The translations under genes were made by a program, and so were the position numbers. The notes below the pieces were generated by a model that did no database searches, was not told the origin of the DNA, and saw nothing but the letters and a program-made list of their open reading frames with translations. 12,452 nt of DNA from an uncultured Lacticaseibacillus sp. (GTDB lineage: Bacteria > Bacillota > Bacilli > Lactobacillales > Lactobacillaceae), in NCBI GenBank assembly GCA_934370925.1, contig CAKRNG010000039.1, forward strand, positions 1 to 12,452, written 5' to 3'. This document shows, piece after piece, positions 6,113 to 12,438 of this stretch (within the stretch, counting starts at the first letter, position 1; each line of letters starts with the position of its first letter).

Positions 6113-6165
6113 ACACATGAATAGTAAACGCTGGTAATCATTTGTAACGCTAACGGGGGCACGAC

Positions 6166-6624
6166 ATGAGACGACGGGTTGGATTTTTTGGTGCATTAGG
6201 GCTATTCTTTAAGCGCTATTTGGACTTTATGGGCAACAGCACGCGTGCGGAATATTGGTACATGGTTATTTGGAATGCGTTGTACGGTGTTGTCATGATG
6301 AGCCTCATGTTGGGGAGTCTTTTGTCGCTCGTTTCGGCGCATACGCAAATCGACGCGGCGAGTGTACTGAGCTTGGGCATTCCGGTAATCGTTGCGATTA
6401 TTGTGGCGCTTGCGACAATTGTGCCGTTCGTTGCGCTACACATTCGCCGGTACCGTGATGCGGGGGTCAGTCCTTGGTGGTTCGTGCTCACGTATGTCGT
6501 GCCCGTAATTTTACAGGCACCCGTTGTGAATCGCGGGATGAACGCGGTGGAAGGGCTGGCGGGAATTTTGCTGATTGTTAACTTAGTGATTGCTGCACAA
6601 CCAAGTCGGGGGCTACATTTTTAG
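6166..6624 (+). CDS. DUF805 family membrane protein
   Basis: A 152-residue membrane protein of the DUF805 (YhaH-like) family, function unknown. The N-terminal family block is RYLDFMGNSTRAEYWYMVIW at 17-36, which leads into the first helix. About four helices are visible: 30-56, 72-92, 103-119 and 130-144. The second family block, HIRRYRDAGVSPWW, is at 92-105, corresponding to the usual RRLHDxGxSGWW motif with the histidine replaced by tyrosine. The ATG follows GGGGG at six bases. It is probably monocistronic with its own extended -10 promoter, and the next gene has a separate ribosome binding site 91 bases on. Confidence 0.85.
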   Translation: MRRRVGFFGALGLFFKRYLDFMGNSTRAEYWYMVIWNALYGVVMMSLMLGSLLSLVSAHTQIDAASVLSLGIPVIVAIIVALATIVPFVALHIRRYRDAGVSPWWFVLTYVVPVILQAPVVNRGMNAVEGLAGILLIVNLVIAAQPSRGLHF

Positions 6625-6656
6625 ACGTAAATTTCACAAATATGCAAAAAATACGC

Positions 6657-6685
6657 CTGACAAGCAGAATTAGTGGGGATATTTT
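6657..6685 (+). promoter_or_regulatory. candidate promoter of the 96-residue protein gene
   Basis: CTGACA (6657-6662) and TATTTT (6680-6685) are separated by 17 bases, about 30 bases before the start codon. The -35 element matches five of six consensus bases; the -10 element is weaker. Confidence 0.45.
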
Positions 6686-6714
6686 TGCATTGATTTTAAA
6701 ATGGAGGGCGCTGA

Positions 6715-7005
6715 ATGTTGACTGAAGATGAAATGCGGCAGGTTGCACATTTGTCTGCACGCGCGCAGCAGATTGTCGGATTGGTGATGTGGATGGACCG
6801 ACCAGACCGGGAGATTGTGATGCCACGCAGTCAATTCTATGCGCGTCTGCATTTTTACCCCCGAAACGAAAACATGATGGCGATTCAGACGGCGGTGGCG
6901 GATGTTGTGGCCGAATTACGGGCGAGCGTACTACCAGCGTTGCGTATTCGGGTCGGTGACAATGATTTGGGTGAACAAGAGCAATTGTTTACGTTGACTT
7001 ATTAG
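6715..7005 (+). CDS. hypothetical 96-residue cytoplasmic protein
   Basis: I do not recognise this protein. It has no membrane segment or signal peptide and looks soluble and mildly acidic. A helical N-terminus (MRQVAHLSARAQQIVGLVMW at 7-26) precedes a central stretch with PRSQFYARLHFYPRNENMM at 37-55 and a C-terminal part with ADVVAELRASVLPALRIRVGD at about 62-82. The alternating strand and helix character suggests a small folded domain. The ATG has GGAGG seven bases upstream, so translation is well supported. It is followed 14 bases later by a very strong terminator and stands between a DUF805 gene and an ABC transporter cluster, which gives no functional hint. Confidence 0.75.
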   Translation: MLTEDEMRQVAHLSARAQQIVGLVMWMDRPDREIVMPRSQFYARLHFYPRNENMMAIQTAVADVVAELRASVLPALRIRVGDNDLGEQEQLFTLTY

Positions 7006-7018
7006 GTGAAGGCGCAGT

Positions 7019-7072
7019 AAAAATAGGCGGGACAAAATTTCGACCACACGAGATTTTGCCCCGCCTATTTTT
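7019..7072 (+). terminator. long intrinsic terminator after the 96-residue protein gene
   Basis: AAAAATAGGCGGG (7019-7031) pairs with CCCGCCTATTTTT (7060-7072), and CAAAAT (7033-7038) pairs with ATTTTG (7053-7058) inside, so the stem is nearly continuous. The T run follows the right arm on the plus strand; the A run on the left makes it potentially bidirectional. Confidence 0.92.
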
Positions 7073-7188
7073 GCGTGATATCTCGTACTTTTGTCTGATT
7101 CCCTGTTGAAGGTGTCATGATATGGTTAACGTAACGGCATCGGGCGTCGAATTGGTGGACGCTCACCGGTCGAAACGGAGGGGGAATC

Positions 7189-7353
7189 GTGGCTTTCTTA
7201 ACAGCAATCATTGCAATTACGCTGATGCTCCTAATCAGTGCGGATATTTCAGTTTTAGAGATGGCCGAACGGTTTTATCAACTTTTGGGTGGTAAGCCGA
7301 TGGGAACGGTGACGGTTGGGAGGATGAATGATGGCAACGGAATTAAGCGTTAA
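7189..7353 (+). CDS. 54-residue single-helix membrane protein overlapping the ABC ATPase gene
   Basis: A short ORF starting GTG with the strong site GGAGGGGG four bases upstream. The peptide begins MAFLTAIIAITLMLLISADI, a clear membrane segment at 2-18, followed by SVLEMAERFYQLLGGKP and a polar tail to residue 54. Its last 23 bases overlap the start of the ABC ATPase gene in another frame, which points to translational coupling. I do not recognise a family. It could be a small accessory subunit of the exporter, a leader that controls its translation, or a membrane-active peptide. The overlap and ribosome binding site make expression likely; the function is unknown. I found no clear promoter for the cluster in 7073-7188. 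Confidence 0.6.
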   Translation: MAFLTAIIAITLMLLISADISVLEMAERFYQLLGGKPMGTVTVGRMNDGNGIKR

Positions 7354-8245
7354 AGGATTACGTAAATCGTTTGGGAAGAAACAGGTTCTGAACGGGGTCG
7401 ACTTTGAGGTGGCAAGCGGGCACATTGCGGCGCTTGTGGGACCGAATGGCGCCGGTAAGAGTACCATCATGAAGGCGATTTTAGGGTTGATTCCTGCGAA
7501 TGCGGGGGCGATTAGCGTTCATGGACAGACTGTGGGGATTACGAGCCACCAAGCACTTGAACAGGTGGGCGCGCTTATTGAGTATCCTGGGATTTACCCC
7601 TTCTTGACGGGCCAGCAACACCTCGCGCTCTTTGCGACGGGAACGAAGGCGGAACGGAAGGCCAAAATCGACTGGGTGGTTGAGGCCATGCAGATGTGTA
7701 GCTACATTAACGTGAAGGCCAAGTCCTACTCGTTGGGGATGAAGCAAAAGTTGGGGATCGCGCAGGCACTCCTAAACCGGCCCAAGCTGGTGATTCTCGA
7801 TGAACCAATGAACGGACTGGATCCGCAAGCCGTGAAAAATTTACGTGATGTGATTGTCCGGCTGGCAGAAGGGGGCACGAGCTTCCTGATTTCGAGCCAT
7901 ATTCTGAGTGAACTCGAAAAGTTGGCGGACACCGTTCTGATGTTGAACGGTGGACGGATTGTTGAACAGACGTCGATGACAGACCTCGTCAACGCGGGCA
8001 CGCACGTCTTCACGTTGCACACTGTTGACGATGTGGCGGGTCGCGCTGCCCTTGTGAACCAGGGAATTGACCTGCTTCCGGGTGACACACTGCAAATTGC
8101 GCAGACAACACCAGATGCACTGGATAAGGCGTTGCGTGCACTGATTGCGGTGAACGTGACAATTACGGGTGTTGAGCAGGTCAAACATGATCTGGAAGGG
8201 ACCTTCCTCGACATGGTGCGTGATAGTTCAAAGGGGGCAAATTAA
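7331..8245 (+). CDS. ABC transporter ATPase, BcrA/lantibiotic-immunity type
   Basis: A 304-residue ATPase subunit. Counting from this ATG, Walker A GPNGAGKST is at 37-45, signature YSLGMKQKLG at 133-142, Walker B LVILDEP at 153-159, D-loop NGLD at 161-164 and the switch histidine at 190. The usual Q-loop position reads ALIEYPGIYPFLTG, with glutamate instead of glutamine, a feature reported for LanF-type immunity ATPases and bacitracin-resistance relatives. A C-terminal extension of about 90 residues follows, typical of the BcrA group. With its permease it would export or expel peptides or small hydrophobic compounds. GGGAGG at 7318-7323 is seven bases before this ATG and four before the ATG at 7328, so I prefer 7331. 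It overlaps the micro-ORF before it. Confidence 0.92.
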   Translation: MATELSVKGLRKSFGKKQVLNGVDFEVASGHIAALVGPNGAGKSTIMKAILGLIPANAGAISVHGQTVGITSHQALEQVGALIEYPGIYPFLTGQQHLALFATGTKAERKAKIDWVVEAMQMCSYINVKAKSYSLGMKQKLGIAQALLNRPKLVILDEPMNGLDPQAVKNLRDVIVRLAEGGTSFLISSHILSELEKLADTVLMLNGGRIVEQTSMTDLVNAGTHVFTLHTVDDVAGRAALVNQGIDLLPGDTLQIAQTTPDALDKALRALIAVNVTITGVEQVKHDLEGTFLDMVRDSSKGAN

Positions 8246-8246
8246 G

Positions 8247-9017
8247 TTGGGAACGCTAATTAAACAAGAATTATACAAGTTGACGCACCGGCGTGGCACC
8301 TGGTTCGGGCTATTTTTCATCCTTATTATCCAGATGGGGATGGCAACGCTCGTGAAGTTGAACCCATCCTTTATCCCCGCCAAGGAAATGGTGATGTCGA
8401 GTTTTCTGGGGACATCCATGACGCTGTTCGTCGTCATTGCGGCGGTGGCTAGCATTGTGTCGATGGAATTCCAGTACGGAACCGTCAAGCAGTTGCTGTA
8501 CCGGAAGTACTACCGGAGCCAGGTTTTCGTCAGCAAGATTATCGTGGTGATTCTGCACACACTGGCACTTTACCTCGTGCAGTTCGCCATGACGCTTCTG
8601 CTCAAACTGGCGCTCTTCCCCAAGGTCGATTTGGGCGCCACGTATTCAGGCGGGCACTCCTTGCTACGGATGATGGTGACTTATCAAGGTGGCGAAATCT
8701 TGAGTGCCTTCTTGCTCCTGAGTTTCGTGTTGCTGCTATCGACGTTATTCAAGACGAACGCAGCAGCAATTGCGAGTGGGTATATCGGTTACGTGCTGGT
8801 CAGCATGGCGTCCACATTCCTTCTGCTGGCAATCCAGAAGTGGGAATGGGTTAAGTGGAACCCGTTCACGATGCTCCTCCTACCATCACAACTAATGGCG
8901 CCAAACTATGCGGACGCAACCATGCTATCGAACCCAGAACTCATCGCAGGTTCCTTAGTGTACACGGTCATTTTCTCCGGTATCGCGTACCTCTCCTTCC
9001 GCAAGCGCAGTGTCTAG
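8247..9017 (+). CDS. ABC-2 type permease partner of the BcrA-like ATPase
   Basis: A 256-residue membrane protein with about six helices at 17-37, 55-73, 94-116, 151-168, 173-194 and 233-251. The segment EFQYGTVKQLLYR at 74-86 is characteristic of BcrB/LanG-like ABC-2 permeases. A larger loop at about 117-150 carries a Gly/Ser patch. I chose the TTG at 8247: AAGGGGG ends nine bases before it, the natural N-terminus MGTLIKQELYKLTHRR follows, and the longer frame from 8169 would lie mostly inside the ATPase gene. It starts two bases after the ATPase stop codon, so the pair is co-translated and should form one transporter. The substrate is unknown; bacteriocin or bacitracin-like peptides are the likeliest by family. 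Confidence 0.9.
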   Translation: MGTLIKQELYKLTHRRGTWFGLFFILIIQMGMATLVKLNPSFIPAKEMVMSSFLGTSMTLFVVIAAVASIVSMEFQYGTVKQLLYRKYYRSQVFVSKIIVVILHTLALYLVQFAMTLLLKLALFPKVDLGATYSGGHSLLRMMVTYQGGEILSAFLLLSFVLLLSTLFKTNAAAIASGYIGYVLVSMASTFLLLAIQKWEWVKWNPFTMLLLPSQLMAPNYADATMLSNPELIAGSLVYTVIFSGIAYLSFRKRSV

Positions 9018-9036
9018 GGTAGGCCTTTTTAGGCGG

Positions 9037-9062
9037 GACATTCGCGGTTGCGCGCGAATGTC
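9037..9062. other. 10-bp hairpin after the ABC permease gene
   Basis: GACATTCGCG (9037-9046) pairs with CGCGAATGTC (9053-9062) around GTTGCG. It lacks a T run, so termination here is doubtful; the better terminator for this operon is at 9178-9207. In the 345 bases between 9018 and 9362 I see only hairpins, that terminator and a weak promoter; no ORF is supported. Confidence 0.35.
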
Positions 9063-9177
9063 GTATCGAGGTTAGGGTTGCGCACTGTTGTCTGACTTAT
9101 AAAAGTTGTGTTTTTTGAGCATTAATGTAAACAAACACCTAATCTAAGAAACGCAAGGAGCGACAGCGACGTTGCGT

Positions 9178-9207
9178 AAGCGAATGCGATTTTTGCATTC
9201 GCTTTTT
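9178..9207 (+). terminator. intrinsic terminator, probably of the ABC transporter operon
   Basis: AAGCGAATGC (9178-9187) pairs with GCATTCGCTT (9195-9204), followed by a T-rich stretch to 9214. A second small stem, ACGCAA (9151-9156) with TTGCGT (9172-9177), stands directly before it. It lies about 160 bases after the permease stop, so the 3' leader is long; a short separate RNA ending here cannot be excluded. Confidence 0.8.
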
Positions 9208-9247
9208 GTTTGTTCTTTAAACAAGTTGATATGAGAAGGTAAATGTA

Positions 9248-9283
9248 GGCAGTTGCGGCGCCGAACTTTTTCCCGCAACTGCC
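9248..9283. repeat. perfect 11-bp inverted repeat upstream of niaR
   Basis: GGCAGTTGCGG (9248-9258) pairs with CCGCAACTGCC (9273-9283) around a 14-base loop that contains ACTTTTT. It stands 45 bases before the niaR -10 element. Role unknown; it may be a repeat or an operator. Confidence 0.5.
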
Positions 9284-9327
9284 GAGCTACCCCAAAAAGA
9301 ATTATGTAGCGTTATGTCAAAATAGGT

Positions 9328-9333
9328 TACAAT
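9328..9333 (+). promoter_or_regulatory. probable -10 element of niaR
   Basis: TACAAT lies 30 bases before the niaR start codon. No good -35 hexamer is found at 16-18 bases upstream, so the promoter may be weak or depend on an activator. I see no GTGTC/GACAC palindrome here, so autoregulation by NiaR at this site is not supported. Confidence 0.4.
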
Positions 9334-9362
9334 GGTGCTAGATAGAATTCGGAGGAAACGAA

Positions 9363-9866
9363 ATGAGTAATCACCGTCAATCGCAAATTAAGGCACAACT
9401 AACGGCGGCGACCGCCCCGATTAGCGCAACGACACTGGCCCGTAAGTATACGGTCAGTCGCCAGACGATTGTGGGTGACATCGCGTTAATGCGGGCACAG
9501 GGCGAGAAAATTATTGCAACGCCACGTGGATATGAATACGAACGGGAAAGTATTATGGAGGCCCTTGTTGTCTGCAAACACCTGCCCGTTGACGCGGTGG
9601 ACGAGATGCGGCGGATTGTTCGCGCGGGTGGTGTCATCAAGGACGTGATGATTGATCATCCGCTCTATGGTCAACTGCACGGGGAGCTGCAGATTCGCAC
9701 GGAAGCAGACATCAACATGTTTATTGCGAAGATGCGCCAACATCAAGGACGAATGCTTTCTGAATTAACGGAAGGGGTTCATATGCACACAATTGCCTAC
9801 GAGAAGCCAGAACAGCTCGTTGCGATTAAGGACACATTGCGCGCAGCAAGTTATTTAGTTGAGTAA
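9363..9866 (+). CDS. niaR: niacin-responsive transcriptional repressor NiaR (HTH-3H)
   Basis: A 167-residue regulator. Residues about 8-60 form a winged helix of the HTH_11 type (SATTLARKYTVSRQTIVGDI at 21-40 is the recognition region). Residues about 67-165 form the 3H domain named for its histidines: H73 in CKHLP, H99 in DHPLYG, and H140/H142 in GVHMHT. H73, E81, H140 and H142 have the same spacing as the metal ligands I recall for Thermotoga TM1602. NiaR proteins use nicotinic acid as co-repressor and repress genes for NAD synthesis and niacin uptake. The ATG follows GGAGG at seven bases. The gene is directly upstream of the niacin transporter gene in the same orientation, and candidate operators lie between them, which strengthens the assignment. 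Confidence 0.93.
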   Translation: MSNHRQSQIKAQLTAATAPISATTLARKYTVSRQTIVGDIALMRAQGEKIIATPRGYEYERESIMEALVVCKHLPVDAVDEMRRIVRAGGVIKDVMIDHPLYGQLHGELQIRTEADINMFIAKMRQHQGRMLSELTEGVHMHTIAYEKPEQLVAIKDTLRAASYLVE

Positions 9867-9873
9867 ATTTCAG

Positions 9874-9909
9874 AAAAACGGCTAGGTGTCTTGACACCTA
9901 GCCGTTTTT
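9874..9909 (+). terminator. niaR terminator whose stem contains a candidate NiaR operator
   Basis: A perfect 17-bp palindrome: arms 9874-9890 and 9893-9909 with only TT between them, starting with five A and ending with five T. As RNA it is a strong terminator seven bases after the niaR stop. Its inner part is CTAGGTGTC-TT-GACACCTAG (9882-9901 region), the same GTGTC/GACAC design as the second palindrome at 9931-9950. It may therefore act both as terminator and as a DNA operator for NiaR upstream of niaP. The terminator role is strong; the operator role is inference. Confidence 0.85.
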
Positions 9910-9930
9910 GCGTTGAACTATAACTAGTCG

Positions 9931-9950
9931 CAAGGTGTCAAGACACATTG
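9931..9950. promoter_or_regulatory. candidate NiaR operator upstream of niaP
   Basis: GTGTC (9935-9939) and GACAC (9942-9946) flank AA, extended by CAA and TTG on the outside with one mismatched pair. It matches the core of the first palindrome, whose centre is 49 bases upstream. Outer arms AACTAG (9922-9927) and CTAGTT (9955-9960) extend the symmetry. The best -10 candidate nearby is TATAAC (9919-9924), without a good -35 at normal spacing, so the niaP promoter is not firmly placed. From memory NiaR sites are GTGTC-like palindromes in Firmicutes; I could not check the consensus. Confidence 0.6.
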
Positions 9951-10014
9951 ATACCTAGTTGCGTGCCAACAGACTGTCCCCTAACAGACAAGGCAGTCCC
10001 GACAGAAATCTTAA

Positions 10015-10064
10015 GTGTGGGATTTCCGCCGAGACGCCCCTGTATACCGGGGTCACACCGTCTT
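10015..10064 (+). other. possible structured leader of niaP
   Basis: GAGACG (10031-10036) can pair with CGTCTT (10059-10064) and CCCC (10037-10040) with GGGG (10049-10052), giving a hairpin. GTGTG (10015-10019) upstream can pair with CACAC (10054-10058), which sits in the internal loop of that hairpin, so a pseudoknot or alternative fold is possible. It lies in a non-coding leader of 247 bases between the niaR stop and the niaP start. No known riboswitch class is recognised. Confidence 0.3.
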
Positions 10065-10113
10065 CTGGCAAGCCTCATTGCGAATGCTATTTTTTAGTTC
10101 AACGGAGGAAATT

Positions 10114-11310
10114 ATGGAAAGTACATTGAAAAACCACAGTGGGTTAATCACTGGGGTCGGCATGGCGTGGTTGTTTGACGCGATGGACGTGGGGTTATTG
10201 TCGTTCGTGATCGCACAGATTGAAGGTGAGTGGCACCTGAGCGCCAGTGCGGTTGGGATGATTGGGAGTGTCAGCTCGCTCGGGATGGCAATCGGCGCCG
10301 TTTTGTTCGGGGCACTTGCAGACCGAATTGGGCGCAAAAGTGTCCTGCTCATTACCCTGTTGATCTTCTCGCTTGGCTCATTTGCATCGGCGTTTGCGAC
10401 GGGGTACGCGATGTTTATTGCGCTACGACTGCTCGTGGGGGCCGGGCTGGGCGGTGAGTTGCCAGTTGCGTCTACCCTTGTCTCTGAAAGCGTGCCGACC
10501 GAACACCGTGGTCGAAGCGTGGTGCTACTCGAAAGTTTTTGGGCAGCGGGTTGGCTGGTTTCTGCACTTATTGCGTACTTTGTCATGCCACAATGGGGGT
10601 GGCGCATTGCCCTAGTGCTGACGGGTTGCACGGCGCTTTACGGCTTGTATTTCCGGGAACATCTCCAAGAATCCCCAGTTTTTGCGCAGCAACAAGACCG
10701 AACACCTTTTTTAAAGGCGCTGAAGGAATTGTGGAATGGTCAATATTGGCGGTCAACGGCGATGCTGTGGGTCGTGTGGTTCATGGTCGTCTTCTCTTAC
10801 TACGGCATGTTCCTCTGGTTGCCTAGCGTGATGGTCCTGAAGGGGTTCACCTTGATTCACTCATTTGGGTACGTGCTACTCATGACAATTGCGCAGTTGC
10901 CGGGCTACTTCACGGCGGCGTACGTGATTGAACGCATTGGGCGGAAGAAGACGCTGAGTATTTTCCTGATTGGGACGGCGGCGTCTGCGGTTGGCTTCGG
11001 GATGGCAACGGGCGTGACTGCGCTGCTTATCTGGGGGGCACTACTATCCTTCTTCGATCTCGGCGCGTGGGGTGCGCTGTACGCGTACAGTCCAGAGCAA
11101 TATCCAGCAGAAGTGCGCAGTACCGGGAGCGGAATGGCTGCGGGAATCGGACGCATCGGTGGCATTGTCGGTCCGTTACTCGTGGGGATGTTGATTGCAC
11201 GGGGCATGAGTTTTACGGTGATTTTTGCCATCTTCGCCGTTGCCATTATGCTCGCCGTTCTTGCGATTGCCGTGTGGGGAATTGAGACGCAGGGTAGGAC
11301 AATTCGGTAA
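10114..11310 (+). CDS. niaP: niacin transporter NiaP, major facilitator superfamily
   Basis: A 398-residue MFS permease closely resembling Bacillus NiaP (YceI). Shared stretches include GMAWLFDAMDVGLLSFVIA at about 16-34, GLGGELPVASTLVSE at 111-125, and later VVFSYYGMFLWLPSVMVLKG and LGAWGALYAYSPEQYPAEVR. The MFS motif A is at 66-75 (GALADRIGRK) with a repeat ERIGRKK in the second half, and twelve helices are expected. D22 and D25 in the first helix are typical of this branch. It would import nicotinic acid for NAD salvage. I chose the ATG at 10114, with GGAGG five bases before it, over the open frame back to GTG at 10015, because homology to NiaP begins here. It is preceded by niaR and two palindromes that probably control it. 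No terminator is obvious after it. Confidence 0.93.
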   Translation: MESTLKNHSGLITGVGMAWLFDAMDVGLLSFVIAQIEGEWHLSASAVGMIGSVSSLGMAIGAVLFGALADRIGRKSVLLITLLIFSLGSFASAFATGYAMFIALRLLVGAGLGGELPVASTLVSESVPTEHRGRSVVLLESFWAAGWLVSALIAYFVMPQWGWRIALVLTGCTALYGLYFREHLQESPVFAQQQDRTPFLKALKELWNGQYWRSTAMLWVVWFMVVFSYYGMFLWLPSVMVLKGFTLIHSFGYVLLMTIAQLPGYFTAAYVIERIGRKKTLSIFLIGTAASAVGFGMATGVTALLIWGALLSFFDLGAWGALYAYSPEQYPAEVRSTGSGMAAGIGRIGGIVGPLLVGMLIARGMSFTVIFAIFAVAIMLAVLAIAVWGIETQGRTIR

Positions 11311-11334
11311 GTTTGTCACGTTAAAAAAGGCGGC

Positions 11335-11363
11335 TTGCATGAATGGAACCGTTATCCTATGTT
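11335..11363 (+). promoter_or_regulatory. candidate promoter of the aldo/keto reductase gene
   Basis: TTGCAT (11335-11340) and TATGTT (11358-11363) are separated by exactly 17 bases. A start near 11370 gives a leader of about 70 bases that includes the hairpin at 11400-11427. Confidence 0.55.
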
Positions 11364-11399
11364 AAAGTAAGTTATCGGGATTTTTCGAAACTGAAGGTG

Positions 11400-11427
11400 G
11401 GGTGCCGGGTTGGTGAACCTGGTACCC
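11400..11427 (+). other. stable hairpin five bases before the reductase ribosome binding site
   Basis: GGGTGCCGGGTT (11400-11411) pairs with AACCTGGTACCC (11416-11427) over 12 pairs, two of them G-U, around the loop GGTG. GGAGG at 11433-11437 stays free. As RNA this would be very stable and could protect the 5' end of the message or mediate control. The G-U pairs break DNA symmetry, which favours a role in RNA. Confidence 0.55.
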
Positions 11428-11442
11428 GAAACGGAGGATAAT

Positions 11443-12303
11443 ATGGCACATTTAACAAAGTTGACGGACACCTACACACTGGCAAACGGCGTTGAGATTC
11501 CAATCGTCGGGTTCGGTACCTGGCAGACGCCAAGTGGGGATGTTGCTGAAGCGTCCGTCATGAGCGCGCTGAACGCAGGCTACCGGCACATTGATACGGC
11601 TGCCATTTATGGGAACGAGGAAAGTGTCGGCGCAGGGATTAAGAAGAGCGGCGTTAACCGACAGGACCTTTTCTTGACGACGAAGCTCTGGAACAACCGG
11701 CGTGATTACCAGTCCGCGCTCGGTGGCATTGATGAATCCTTGCAGAAGCTTGGCACGGATTACGTGGACTTGTACCTCATCCACTGGGGAAACCCATTGG
11801 CCTCTCGCGACCACTGGCAGGAAGCAAATGCTGAAACCTGGCGCGCAATGGAAGACATTCTGAAGTCCGGGAAGGCGCGGGCAATCGGGGTATCGAACTT
11901 CCGCGTGAAGCACCTGAACGAACTATTCAAGACAGCAACGGTGAAGCCAATGGTGAACCAGCTCTTCTTGAACCCAAGTGACATGCAGGAAGAAGTCACG
12001 GCGTTCAACCGGGAGAATGGCATCTTGAACGAAGCCTACAGCCCACTTGGAACGGGTAAAATTTTCGGAGTAGAAGCACTCCAGAAGATGGCGGCACGTT
12101 ACGGCAAGTCTGTGGCGCAGATTGTATTGCGTTGGAGCTTGCAGCACGACTTCTTGCCATTGCCTAAGTCCGTGCATGAAGAACGAATCGTGGAGAACGG
12201 GCAGCTGTTCGACTTCGAACTGAGTCACCACGACATGGCACTCATCGACGAACTCCACGGAGTCGCCGGCCTTTCCCAGGACCCAGACTTGGCAACGTTC
12301 TAA
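11443..12303 (+). CDS. aldo/keto reductase (2,5-diketo-gluconate reductase-like)
   Basis: A 286-residue NADPH-dependent oxidoreductase with a TIM-barrel fold, cytoplasmic. The catalytic tetrad is visible as D51, Y56, K81 and H114. Family signatures are GYRHIDTAAIYGNEESVG at 46-63, DYVDLYLIHW at 106-115, IGVSNFRVKHLNEL at 148-161, and the cofactor-binding LPKSVHEERI at 240-249. Close relatives in lactobacilli are annotated as diketogulonate or glyoxal reductases, reducing aldehydes and ketones of varied origin; the true substrate cannot be read from sequence. The ATG has GGAGG five bases upstream, so I prefer it to the open TTG at 11410, which would place the start inside a hairpin. It has its own promoter and a terminator, so it is probably a single-gene unit. 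Confidence 0.93.
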   Translation: MAHLTKLTDTYTLANGVEIPIVGFGTWQTPSGDVAEASVMSALNAGYRHIDTAAIYGNEESVGAGIKKSGVNRQDLFLTTKLWNNRRDYQSALGGIDESLQKLGTDYVDLYLIHWGNPLASRDHWQEANAETWRAMEDILKSGKARAIGVSNFRVKHLNELFKTATVKPMVNQLFLNPSDMQEEVTAFNRENGILNEAYSPLGTGKIFGVEALQKMAARYGKSVAQIVLRWSLQHDFLPLPKSVHEERIVENGQLFDFELSHHDMALIDELHGVAGLSQDPDLATF

Positions 12304-12391
12304 GCGGCGCTGGTTTTTGACCGCTGGGCGTGTTTGGTGGGACGCCTGAGGAACGTTTGAGTTTAACGTTAGAAGACTAAATGCGACACAG

Positions 12392-12438
12392 AAAGGCATC
12401 AGTTCCGGAGAAAAGCGCTCCGAAACTGATGCCTTTTT
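12392..12438 (+). terminator. intrinsic terminator of the reductase gene
   Basis: AAAGGCATCAGTT from 12392 pairs with AACTGATGCCTTT near 12424-12436, and CGGAG pairs with CTCCG inside after one mismatch, around the loop AAAAGCG. A T run ends the structure at 12438. Confidence 0.92.

Noticed and set aside
5752..6124. ORFs on both strands (72 and 83 codons) across the tandem repeat
   Set aside because: Neither has a ribosome binding site, both span the repeat units and their peptides reflect the palindromic DNA. A small toxin gene was considered but no toxin-like unit with start, helix and stop is present in each copy.
10053..10631. 192-codon ORF on the minus strand opposite niaP
   Set aside because: It is antisense to a well recognised transporter and its composition (many Ser, Pro, Thr) is typical of a reverse-strand shadow.
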